Shown here piece by piece: positions 1 to 6,583 of a stretch of 21,718 nucleotides of DNA. Source of the DNA: an uncultured Eubacteriales bacterium (lineage in GTDB: Bacteria; Bacillota; Clostridia; Christensenellales; Aristaeellaceae); assembly GCA_900540045.1 (NCBI GenBank), contig UQEF01000043.1, positions 1-21,718 on the forward strand, read 5' to 3'. Positions within the stretch are counted from its first letter, which is position 1. Every line of letters starts with the position of its first letter. The notes under the pieces are model-generated. The model searched no databases. It saw only the letters and a list, made by a program, of their open reading frames with translations, and was not told the DNA's origin. A program made the translations under genes and the position numbers.

Positions 1-725
1 GCGAAGCGGTCGTTTTCGCCGGTCAGCTTCATTTCAAAGCCTACGGACGACCGGCTCATCACATACCATACGATCAGTGCCACCGCTGCGGCATAGAACA
101 CGCCGGTGGTCAGGTTGCTCAGCTTGATGAGCGGCGTGAAGGCCGCCTCCGCCATGATGCTGTCCGTGCCGGTGGCGATGCCGCGCTCGGCGGTCTTGAG
201 CGGACCGTTGGCCAGGTAGCTGCAAAAGTAGATGGCCACGGAATTGAGCATGATGGTGGTGATGACCTCGTCCACCTTCCACTTGACCTTCAGCGCGCCG
301 GGCAGCAGGGCGTACAGTCCGCCCGCCGCCATGGCCGCCAGCAGCGCCAGCAGCGTGACCAGCCACGCGGGCGCGTCCAGCTGCGCGCCCACCACGGCCG
401 CCGCCATGGCCCCAAGGTAGAGCTGCCCCTCGCCGCCGACATTGAACACGCCCGCCTTGGCCGCCAGACTCATGGCCAGGCCCGTCAGACACAGGGTCAC
501 GGTCTTGGCCAGGGTGTTTCCAATGGCGCGGGGCTTGCCCAGCGCCCCTTCGATCAGCGCGCCATAGCCTTCGATGGGATTGTGGCCGCACACCAGCATG
601 ATGGCCGCGCCCACCGCCAGCGCCAGCAGCACCGCGGTAAGCAGCGAAACCAGATAATCCCGCGTCAGCTTCTGTGTGGGCTTGAGGCGCGCCAGCGCCC
701 GCAGGGACTGCATCCATCCGCTCAT
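1..725 (-). CDS. Nucleoside-type ABC transporter permease (partial, 3' end outside window)
   Basis: Integral membrane permease of the branched-chain/sugar/nucleoside permease superfamily, of the kind paired with BMP binding proteins (YufP/NupP type). The reading frame is open from the ATG at 725 to the window edge, giving 241 codons with no stop. After a short cytoplasmic N-terminus there are hydrophobic segments near residues 25-46, 75-92, 103-115, 120-141 and 205-220. The family-typical motifs FNVGGEGQ (residues 94-101) and [10 protein letters not shown] (152-161) are present; the second is the loop that contacts the ATPase. The start overlaps the stop of the upstream ATPase gene in an ATGA arrangement (4 bases shared), so the two are translationally coupled. 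A second permease of the same family would be expected just beyond the window. Substrate is inferred to be purine nucleosides from family and from the neighbouring purA; sugars or other BMP ligands cannot be excluded. Confidence 0.9.
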   Translation of the reverse strand, partial: MSGWMQSLRALARLKPTQKLTRDYLVSLLTAVLLALAVGAAIMLVCGHNPIEGYGALIEGALGKPRAIGNTLAKTVTLCLTGLAMSLAAKAGVFNVGGEGQLYLGAMAAAVVGAQLDAPAWLVTLLALLAAMAAGGLYALLPGALKVKWKVDEVITTIMLNSVAIYFCSYLANGPLKTAERGIATGTDSIMAEAAFTPLIKLSNLTTGVFYAAAVALIVWYVMSRSSVGFEMKLTGENDRF

Positions 726-2281
726 CGCGCCTCCGCCTCCGTTGTATCCTGACGGCCCCCCGTCATGTAGTATCCGATCTCTTCCCTCGTCACGTCCGCC
801 GTGCGGAAGCGGCCCGTTACCTTGCCCTCAAACACCGTAACCAGCCGGTCGCTCAGACGCATCAGCTCGTCCAGATCCGCGCTGATGAGCAGCACGGCGC
901 AGCCCTGGTCCCGCTTTTCCACGATGCGCTCGTGGATAAACTCCGTCGCGCCGATGTCCACGCCTCGCGTGGGCTGGCACACCAGCAGCACGGGCGATCC
1001 GAAGGAAAACTCGCGGGCCAGCACGACCTTCTGCATGTTGCCGCCGCTGAGGGACCCGGCAGGCTCGTCCACGCCGGAGGTGCGGATATCAAAGGTGCGG
1101 GTCAGCTCCTGCGCGTATTTCTTCATCTGCCCGCGCCTGAGGTGGATACCCAGGCGGCTGAACGCCGGCGTGCGCTGCTTGCCCACAATCAGATTTTCGG
1201 CCACGCTGGCCTTCACGTCCATGCCGGTGGAGATGCGGTCCTCCGGGATATAGCTCAGGCCCGCCTCCCGGATGCGTCCGGGGGTCTGGCCGGTCACGTC
1301 GCGCCCACAGAGGGTGACGCTGCCGCCCATGACGGGCCGCATGCCCGCCACGCACTCGGCCAGCTCGGTCTGGCCGTTGCCCTCCACGCCGCACACGCCG
1401 ACCACCTCGCCCGCGCGCACGGTCAGGTCCATGCCGCGAAGCGCCGGAAGGCCCCGGTCGCCCAGCGCGCACAGGCCGCGGATGACCAGGCGCTCCTCCC
1501 CTGCCGCCTGTCCGCCGGGCAGGTCGCCGAAAAGCACGTCGCGCCCCACCATCAGCGAGGCGATCTCCCGCTCGCTGGTATCGCGCGTCTCCATGACCTT
1601 TTCCAGTCTGCCGCGCCGCATCACGCCCACGCGGTCGCTCACGCGCATCACCTCGGGGAGACGGTGCGTGATGAGGATGACGGTCATGTTTTTCTCCTCC
1701 ACCACGCGACGGATGACCTCAAACAGCTCCTCGGCCTCCTGCGGGGTGAGGACGGCGGTCGGCTCGTCCAGAATCAGCACATCCGCGCCTGTTCGCAGCG
1801 CCTTGAGGATTTCCACGCGCTGCTGGATGCCCACGCTCAGGTCGCGCACCACATCGCCCGGCTCCACCTTCAGCCCGTATTCGGCCGAGAGCCTGCGCAC
1901 CGTTTCCTCCGCCTCATGCCCATCGTAAAACAGACCGCGCCGGGGCTCGTGCCCCAGCATGACGTTCTGCGCCACGGAAAAGCTGGGCACCAGCTTGAAA
2001 TGCTGGTGCACCATGCTCACACCCATGCGCATGGCGTTTTCCGGCCCATGCTGGGGACCGGTCGGTTTTCCCTTGATGTAAATTTCCCCCAGCGTAGGCG
2101 CCTGCAGGCCGTAGAGCAGGTTCATCAGCGTGGATTTGCCCGCGCCGTTCTCCCCCACCAGCGCAAACACCTCGCCCCGGCGGATGGTCAGGCTCACGTC
2201 ATCATTGGCGAGCGTGCCGGGGTAGTGCTTGCTCACATGGGAAAAGCGGACGATCTCCGCACCCGTTGCAGCGTCGTTCAT
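722..2281 (-). CDS. Nucleoside/sugar ABC transporter ATP-binding protein (two ABC domains)
   Basis: Energises uptake through the downstream permease. The 519-residue protein holds two fused nucleotide-binding domains. Domain 1: Walker [10 protein letters not shown] (43-51), Q-loop Gln93, signature LSVGI (149-153), Walker B with catalytic Glu173, and H-loop His206. Domain 2: Walker A-like GVEGNGQTE (298-306), signature LSGGN (411-415), and a Walker B in which Gln436 replaces the catalytic Glu (QPTRGVD). The H-loop position holds Ala468, so the second ATP site is degenerate. This asymmetry is normal for the RbsA/YufO group. RBS GGAGG sits 8 bases before the ATG, inside the end of the preceding lipoprotein gene, which stops only 3 bases upstream. 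It overlaps the permease start by 4 bases. YufO/NupO-like is the best family assignment because the operon carries a BMP binding protein. Confidence 0.95.
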   Translation of the reverse strand: MNDAATGAEIVRFSHVSKHYPGTLANDDVSLTIRRGEVFALVGENGAGKSTLMNLLYGLQAPTLGEIYIKGKPTGPQHGPENAMRMGVSMVHQHFKLVPSFSVAQNVMLGHEPRRGLFYDGHEAEETVRRLSAEYGLKVEPGDVVRDLSVGIQQRVEILKALRTGADVLILDEPTAVLTPQEAEELFEVIRRVVEEKNMTVILITHRLPEVMRVSDRVGVMRRGRLEKVMETRDTSEREIASLMVGRDVLFGDLPGGQAAGEERLVIRGLCALGDRGLPALRGMDLTVRAGEVVGVCGVEGNGQTELAECVAGMRPVMGGSVTLCGRDVTGQTPGRIREAGLSYIPEDRISTGMDVKASVAENLIVGKQRTPAFSRLGIHLRRGQMKKYAQELTRTFDIRTSGVDEPAGSLSGGNMQKVVLAREFSFGSPVLLVCQPTRGVDIGATEFIHERIVEKRDQGCAVLLISADLDELMRLSDRLVTVFEGKVTGRFRTADVTREEIGYYMTGGRQDTTEAEAR

Positions 2282-2284
2282 CGG

Positions 2285-2896
2285 TTATTCCTCCGGCTCA
2301 TCTTCCGTATACAACAGCAGCACCGTGTCCATGCCCGCATCCACGATGTCTGCGGGGACGAAAACGCTCTGCGCCGTGATCGTGTCCTGACCCGTCTGGG
2401 CAAAGGCTGTCAGGATGTCCACATCCGTGCCATAGTCCGTCACCAGCAGCAGGGGCGAAAAGTCCTCGGGCATAACCATGGTTTGACTTACCATCAGCAC
2501 ATTGGACGCCGCCAGCCATTCGGCGCCCGCTTGCCCGGTGAGCAGGCTGGGCATCAGCAGCGCCAGCCGCATCTTCAGCTCCGCCTGTGCCGTGTCGCTC
2601 AGCTCCGGCATATCGGCGCCCTGCGCGGCTGCAAAATCCTCAAATGCGGATTCATCGCGCAGCACAAAGCGCCTGCGTTCCTGAACCTCGCACCCGGCGT
2701 TGCCCGCCATGCGCTCCACATGGCTCATCAGCTCCGAGCTGCCGGTGAACATCTCCACATATGCCCGCTCCCCAGCCAGCGCCGTCATGCGCGCGCACAG
2801 CGCGTCCGCCGTATCGTCCGCCCAGTCCGCCCGCGCGCATCCGCACAGCAGCGTCAGGCAGAGCAGCACGGCAGCGGCCATCCGTTTCCGGTTCAT
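2285..2896 (-). CDS. Predicted small lipoprotein of unknown function within the nucleoside ABC operon
   Basis: Encodes 203 residues I do not recognise. The N-terminus is basic (NRKR), followed by a hydrophobic stretch and LLCGC, giving a plausible lipobox with Cys20 (Cys18 is an alternative). The mature part is about 180 residues, mostly helical in character and rich in Ala, Glu and Met, with an acidic C-terminus (EDEPEE). I chose the ATG at 2896 because GGAGG lies 8 bases upstream; another in-frame ATG 6 bases earlier is too close to the RBS, and the upstream in-frame extension runs through a hairpin. It sits between the binding protein and the ATPase, and ends 3 bases before the ATPase start, so co-translation is likely. 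Location suggests an accessory surface protein for the transporter, or an unrelated hitchhiker; the sequence alone does not decide. Confidence 0.8.
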   Translation of the reverse strand: MNRKRMAAAVLLCLTLLCGCARADWADDTADALCARMTALAGERAYVEMFTGSSELMSHVERMAGNAGCEVQERRRFVLRDESAFEDFAAAQGADMPELSDTAQAELKMRLALLMPSLLTGQAGAEWLAASNVLMVSQTMVMPEDFSPLLLVTDYGTDVDILTAFAQTGQDTITAQSVFVPADIVDAGMDTVLLLYTEDEPEE

Positions 2897-2917
2897 GCGC
2901 ATCTCCTCCGTTTGGCA

Positions 2918-2962
2918 AAGGCCCCTTGCGCGGCAAACGCCTGCAAGGGGCCTTGATTTTTT
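2918..2962. terminator. Strong stem-loop between binding protein and lipoprotein genes
   Basis: A perfect 11-bp inverted repeat (AAGGCCCCTTG at 2918-2928 with CAAGGGGCCTT at 2944-2954) with a loop of about 15 bases. On the plus strand it is followed by GATTTTTT, a good intrinsic terminator shape, but no plus-strand gene lies upstream. On the minus strand, the direction of the operon, the stem is followed only by TTTGCC. There it is more likely a partial terminator or an mRNA 3'-end stabiliser for the highly expressed binding protein gene. Confidence 0.6.
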
Positions 2963-2972
2963 CCATGGCGGT

Positions 2973-3971
2973 TCAGCGGGTGCTCTCGACCTCGATTTCG
3001 CCCGCAATAATCTTTTCGGCCAGGGCCTCCACCTCGGCCTTGAGCTCGTCGGATACCTGCTGGGTCATGGTGTCGTCGCCATACCCCAGGCCGACCAGGC
3101 CGCTGGACATGTCGGCGTTCCAGATGGTGCCGCCGTCGAACACGCCGTCCTCCAGGTAATTGCTGATCACATCATACACGCTGTCGCCCACGCGCTTGAG
3201 CATGGAGCAGATGATAACGTCGGGATTGATGTACTTCTGGTCGCTGTCCACGCCCACGGCGTACTTTCCCTGCTCCTGCGCGGCCTCAAACACGCCCAGG
3301 CCGGTCTTGCCCGCCACGGCGTACACCACGTCCGCACCCTGGCTGTAGAGCGAAAGCGCCGCTTCCTTGCCCTTGTCGGGCGCCTCATAGTCGTCGGTAT
3401 AGACGGGGTCAAGCACGGTGCCGTCGGGGTTGGCATAGAGCGCGCCCTGCTTGTAGCCCACGACGAAGTTGTTGATGGTATCGCTGTTCTCGCCGCCGAT
3501 CACGCCCACGATGCCGCTCTGAGCCAGCTTCATGGCCACATAACCCGCCAGGAAGCTGCCTTCGTTTTCGGCATAGGTGATGGACAGCAGGTTGTCGCCC
3601 ACGCCATCCAGGCCGTTATCCACAAAGATGAATTTGGTATCGGGCATTTCGGGCACGACCGCAGTCAGCCCATCCCAGAACTGCCAGCCCACGGCCACCA
3701 CCACGTCGCTCTGCTCGGCGGCCTCCACCAGCGCCACCTGATACATGCTGGCGTCGCTCTTGCACTCCACCACGCTGCCGATTACGCCGTAGTCGGCCTC
3801 CAGCCGCTTGAGGCCCTCGTTCGCACTGTCATAAAAGCCAAGATCGCCCAGCGTTTCAGCGATGCACAGGGATACCCGCAGCTCGCCGCCGTCCTCAGCC
3901 TGTCCCATGGCGGTGAGTCCCAAAGTCAAAAGCATCGCCAGGCACAGAAGCAAAGAGAGGATTTTTTTCAT
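2973..3971 (-). CDS. BMP-family ABC transporter substrate-binding protein (nucleoside type)
   Basis: Secreted ligand-binding protein of the BMP/PnrA family, which in characterised members binds purine nucleosides for the partner ABC transporter. The product has 332 residues. Residues 1 to about 24 form a signal peptide (MKK followed by a Leu-rich core, cleavage probably near GQA). Family features that follow include an early GFYDSANEGLKRL helix, a VVAVGWQFWDGL segment, FIFVDNGLD, the NEGSFLAGYVAM helix, IGVVGG-like GVIGGENSD, and VYAVAGKTGLGV. The start is set by the signal peptide and by AAAGGA about 12 bases upstream; longer in-frame starts would run through the promoter. There is no Cys at the signal-peptide end, so it is not an obvious lipoprotein, which is unusual for a binding protein in a monoderm. 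It is first in the operon, behind a near-consensus promoter. Confidence 0.92.
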   Translation of the reverse strand: MKKILSLLLCLAMLLTLGLTAMGQAEDGGELRVSLCIAETLGDLGFYDSANEGLKRLEADYGVIGSVVECKSDASMYQVALVEAAEQSDVVVAVGWQFWDGLTAVVPEMPDTKFIFVDNGLDGVGDNLLSITYAENEGSFLAGYVAMKLAQSGIVGVIGGENSDTINNFVVGYKQGALYANPDGTVLDPVYTDDYEAPDKGKEAALSLYSQGADVVYAVAGKTGLGVFEAAQEQGKYAVGVDSDQKYINPDVIICSMLKRVGDSVYDVISNYLEDGVFDGGTIWNADMSSGLVGLGYGDDTMTQQVSDELKAEVEALAEKIIAGEIEVESTR

Positions 3972-4020
3972 TACATTCGTCCATCCTTTCCGTCTGATAG
4001 GGTCGCTCATCCATGCGTCC

Positions 4021-4049
4021 ATTATACTATGGTGCCTTTGCTTTCGCAA
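4021..4049 (-). promoter_or_regulatory. Sigma-A promoter of the BMP/ABC operon
   Basis: On the minus strand, TTGCGA (4044-4049), a 17-base spacer and a perfect TATAAT (4021-4026). Transcription should begin near 4014, leaving a leader of roughly 42 bases. The -10 and the following 8 bases (TATAATGGACGCAT) are identical to those at the patatin gene promoter. Confidence 0.82.
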
Positions 4050-4206
4050 GGCTTTTCGGCGGCAAAACGCCTGGGGTTCAGCGCGCCAAATTTTGCCGTG
4101 CACAGCCCCTCATCAAAGCAGCTCCCTGCACGCAGGGCGCAATGTTTTGCGTTCCGGGCATATGGCGGCACCCTTTTGGCGCCGCGTTTTTGGCCTTGAG
4201 AACAGA
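4050..4206. other. Intergenic region with small palindromes, no gene seen
   Basis: Between the purA terminator and the BMP promoter. It holds a short hairpin CCCTG-CACG-CAGGG (4124-4137) and a larger one at 4165-4185 that pairs best as minus-strand RNA (8 bp with one G-U) but is followed by TTTTT on the plus strand. No reading frame with a ribosome site is apparent. Confidence 0.4.
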
Positions 4207-4207
4207 C

Positions 4208-4239
4208 AAAAGCAGGAGGAGCGCCTGTGCGCTCCTCCT
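4208..4239 (-). terminator. Intrinsic terminator of purA
   Basis: A perfect 11-bp stem (arms 4214-4224 and 4229-4239) with a 4-base loop, followed on the minus strand by GCTTTTGTCTGTT. It starts about 10 bases after the purA stop codon. Confidence 0.88.
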
Positions 4240-4248
4240 CGTTCCAAA

Positions 4249-5523
4249 TCAGCGGTACAGCATCTCCTCACGCTTGGGGCCGGTGGAGATCATGTGAATG
4301 GGTACCTGAAGCTCCTTTTCAATAAAAGTGATGTAGTTTTGGCAGTTTTCAGGCAGTTTGTCCCATTCGGTCACACCGCGCACGTCGCACTTCCAGCCGG
4401 GCAGCAGCGTATAAACCGGCTTGCAGCGCATCAGCGTGGGCGTGGAGGGGAAATCCGTAATGGTTTTGCCATCAACCTCATATGCTGTGCACACGGGGAT
4501 CTGGTCCAGGTAGCCCAGCACGTCCAGGTTGGTCATGACGGCCTCGGTCGCGCCCTGCACCATGCAGCCGTAGCGCGTGGCCACAGCGTCGAACCAGCCT
4601 ACCCGGCGCGGGCGGCCCGTAGTGGCGCCGTATTCGCCCGCGTCGCCGCCCCGGTCGCGCAGCTCCTTGGCCTCCTCGCCAAACAGCTCCGTGGTGAAGG
4701 GACCCGCGCCGACGCAGCTGGAGTATGCCTTGGTGACGCAGTACACATCCTTGATGGCGCTGGCGGGCACACCCGCGCCCACCGTGCCGTAGCCGGCCAG
4801 CGGAGAGGAGGAGGTGGTGTAGGGATAGATGCCGTGGTCAGGGTCGCGCAGGCTGCCCAGCTGGCCCTCCAGCAGCACCGTCTTGCCCTCCTTGAGCGCC
4901 TTGTGCAGGTAGAGGGTGGTGTCGATTACCATGGGACGGATGCGTTCGCCCAGGTCCCTGACGTGGGCAATGAGCGCCTCCAGGTCGATAGGCGGCTTAT
5001 GGTAGAGGTTGGAAAGCGTCACATTCTTCTGCTCCACGGCGCTGAAAAGGCGCTGGCGCAAAATCTCCTCGTCATAGATCTGGCAGACCTGAATGCCGAT
5101 CTTGAGGTACTTGTCGCCATAGAACGGCGCGATGCCGCTCTTGGTGGAGCCAAACCCGGCCTTGCCCAGGCGCTCTTCCTCAAAGCGGTCAAAGTCCACA
5201 TGGTAGGGCAGCATCACCTGCGCCCGGTCGGAGATATACAGCTTGGGCTTGGGAACCCCGCGCTGGACCACGCTGTCGTACTCGGCGAGCAGCTTTTCGA
5301 TGTCCAGGGCCACGCCCGGTCCGATGATGTTGGCAATGTTCTGATGGAAAACGCCCGACGGAAGCAAATGCAGGGCGAACTTGCCATAGTTGTTGATGAT
5401 GGTATGCCCCGCGTTGGCTCCGCCCTGAAAGCGCACGACAACGTCGCTGCGTTCGGCCAGCACGTCGGTGATCTTGCCCTTGCCCTCGTCGCCCCAGTTT
5501 GCGCCTACGATGCTACGGACCAT
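4249..5523 (-). CDS. purA: Adenylosuccinate synthetase
   Basis: Catalyses GTP-dependent condensation of IMP with aspartate to adenylosuccinate, the first committed step from IMP to AMP, in the cytoplasm. The 424-residue length is typical. The N-terminus carries the hallmark GANWGDEGKGK loop (residues 7-17, catalytic Asp12 and GTP-binding Lys) and the GANAGHT motif with catalytic His40. Later come the DRGGDAGEYGATTGRPRR segment and the C-terminal STGPKRE motif. The start at 5523 fits the family N-terminus and has an AAAGGGG ribosome site 9-10 bases upstream; an upstream in-frame extension is not conserved in character. It is a monocistronic unit with its own consensus promoter and strong terminator, lying next to a nucleoside-type uptake operon. 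That is a sensible pairing of purine salvage and synthesis. No purine riboswitch is visible in the short leader. Confidence 0.98.
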   Translation of the reverse strand: MVRSIVGANWGDEGKGKITDVLAERSDVVVRFQGGANAGHTIINNYGKFALHLLPSGVFHQNIANIIGPGVALDIEKLLAEYDSVVQRGVPKPKLYISDRAQVMLPYHVDFDRFEEERLGKAGFGSTKSGIAPFYGDKYLKIGIQVCQIYDEEILRQRLFSAVEQKNVTLSNLYHKPPIDLEALIAHVRDLGERIRPMVIDTTLYLHKALKEGKTVLLEGQLGSLRDPDHGIYPYTTSSSPLAGYGTVGAGVPASAIKDVYCVTKAYSSCVGAGPFTTELFGEEAKELRDRGGDAGEYGATTGRPRRVGWFDAVATRYGCMVQGATEAVMTNLDVLGYLDQIPVCTAYEVDGKTITDFPSTPTLMRCKPVYTLLPGWKCDVRGVTEWDKLPENCQNYITFIEKELQVPIHMISTGPKREEMLYR

Positions 5524-5554
5524 AAAAATGATCCCCTTTCCGATGGTTTTTCCA

Positions 5555-5569
5555 CGCCGCCCGGCGGCG
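5555..5569 (-). other. GC-rich hairpin in the purA leader
   Basis: CGCCGC and GCGGCG arms (5555-5560, 5564-5569) around a 3-base loop, in the 5' untranslated leader about 30 bases before the purA start. It is too small to be a riboswitch and has no T-tract. It could affect mRNA stability or be incidental GC palindromy. Confidence 0.35.
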
Positions 5570-5597
5570 CGGAAGCAGGGCTGATGCCCCATCTTTC

Positions 5598-5626
5598 TTT
5601 ATACTATACCGTGTATGGAATGTCAA
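5598..5626 (-). promoter_or_regulatory. Strong sigma-A promoter of purA
   Basis: On the minus strand, TTGACA (5621-5626, perfect), a 17-base spacer and TATAAA (5598-5603). Expected start of transcription is near 5590. The -35 box lies only 20 bases from the start codon of the divergent plus-strand gene, so the two control regions must overlap. Confidence 0.85.
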
Positions 5627-5646
5627 GCAAGCAGGAGGAAAACCAC

Positions 5647-6090
5647 ATGTCAAAAAAGCGTATCGCCCTTCTTCTGGCCCTGATGCTGTTCACAGCCCCC
5701 TATGCCCTGGCTCAGCCGTACCAGGACGGCGTCTACCGCGACCTGGGGGCCGGGTATAATGACGAGGTGGTAGTGACCGTCACTGTACGCGGCGGCGAGA
5801 TGACCGAACTGACCGCCGAAAACCGGCGTGGCGGGGAAAAGAGCGAATACTTCGTCAAGGCTGAGGAGGGGCTTTCCAAGGCCATTCTGGAAAAGCAATC
5901 CATCGACGGGGTGGACGCGGTGGCAGGAGCGACCGGCACCAGCGACAGCATCCTCGCCGCGATGAGAGGCATTCTGGAGCAAATGGCGTATACAGGCCCC
6001 ACCGAGGACGGCGGAATGGCCACCGCCGCCCCGCAGACCACCCCCGCGGAGGGCGTGCCCGAAGTAACCGCATCGCCCGCTCAGACCTGA
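5647..6090 (+). CDS. Secreted FMN-binding domain protein with flavinylation motif
   Basis: A 147-residue extracytoplasmic protein. It has a signal peptide (KKR then a hydrophobic core, cleavage likely after YALA, residue 22), then a single FMN_bind domain (about 24-113) and a Thr/Ala/Pro-rich tail (115-147). The domain contains D90-A-V-A-G-A-T96, matching the Dxx(s/t)gAT type signature to which ApbE attaches FMN; Thr96 is the predicted attachment site. Proteins of this kind act as one-domain flavin electron carriers outside the membrane in Gram-positive extracellular electron transfer, or as parts of Rnf/Nqr-like complexes. A clear AGGAGG site lies 8 bases before the ATG at 5647. It is divergent from purA and convergent with the YbaK-family gene, whose stop codon follows immediately with no intervening base. 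No electron-transfer partner or apbE is visible in this window, so its redox partner is unknown. Confidence 0.88.
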   Translation: MSKKRIALLLALMLFTAPYALAQPYQDGVYRDLGAGYNDEVVVTVTVRGGEMTELTAENRRGGEKSEYFVKAEEGLSKAILEKQSIDGVDAVAGATGTSDSILAAMRGILEQMAYTGPTEDGGMATAAPQTTPAEGVPEVTASPAQT

Positions 6091-6555
6091 TTACTCCACG
6101 ATCTGCGACACGTCCACCCAGCCCGCGGCGTGCGAGGCTGCCTCCAACTGGGGCAACGTAACCTCCACGGCGCTGTTGGGGGTACCGGCGGCGGGAAACA
6201 CCGTATCGAAGCGCTTAAGCGATTCGTCCAGATAGACCTTCACGCCCTCCGGAGCCAGAAACGGACACACGCCGCCCACCGGGAAGCCCGTCAGCTCGGC
6301 CACCTGCTCGTGGCCGAGCATTTTGGCCTTCTGATGAAAGGCCGCCTTAAACTTTGAGTTGTTCACCTTGGCATCGCCCGCCAGCACAATCAACACGGGC
6401 GCGCCGTCCACCAGAAAGCTCATCGTCTTGGCGATGCGGCGCGGTTCGCACCCCACGGCCACCGCCGCCAGCTCCACTGTGGCGCTGGATACGTCAAATT
6501 CCAGAGCGTTCAGTCCCAACCCGGCCAGATAGGCCTTTACCTGCTCAAAACTCAT
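6091..6555 (-). CDS. YbaK/EbsC-family aminoacyl-tRNA editing protein
   Basis: A 154-residue single-domain protein of the YbaK / prolyl-tRNA-editing superfamily, which hydrolyses wrongly charged tRNAs in trans (for example Cys-tRNA(Pro) or Ala-tRNA(Pro)). The length is normal. Features seen are the EPRRIAKTMSF segment with the conserved Lys43, the following VLIVLAGDAKVN strand-turn (54-65), and a GFPVGGVCPF loop (90-99) equivalent to the GxxPF substrate loop. The start at 6555 has AAAGGA 9 bases upstream. It is the last gene of a three-gene run, 28 bases after the ABC membrane protein. Its stop abuts the stop of the convergent FMN-binding gene. Which tRNA it proofreads cannot be told from sequence alone. 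Confidence 0.88.
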   Translation of the reverse strand: MSFEQVKAYLAGLGLNALEFDVSSATVELAAVAVGCEPRRIAKTMSFLVDGAPVLIVLAGDAKVNNSKFKAAFHQKAKMLGHEQVAELTGFPVGGVCPFLAPEGVKVYLDESLKRFDTVFPAAGTPNSAVEVTLPQLEAASHAAGWVDVSQIVE

Positions 6556-6583
6556 CGTTTGTCATCCTTTCCGTCATGGTGCG

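Noticed and set aside
34..717. 227-residue minus-strand ORF, Gly/Ala/His-rich
   Set aside because: It is in the wrong frame of the partial permease gene. The true frame has no stop before the window edge and carries permease motifs.
722..2281. Degenerate second ATP site of the ABC ATPase as a sign of inactivation
   Set aside because: Gln in place of the catalytic Glu and loss of the H-loop His in domain 2 are normal in this family.
932..2956. 674-residue plus-strand ORF
   Set aside because: Antisense to the ABC ATPase and lipoprotein genes. His/Ala/Gln-rich composition and lack of motifs or ribosome site mark it as a coding-bias shadow.
3862..5646. N-terminal extension of the FMN-binding protein reading back through purA
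   Set aside because: The real protein begins at 5647 with a signal peptide and a good AGGAGG site. The upstream part is antisense purA.
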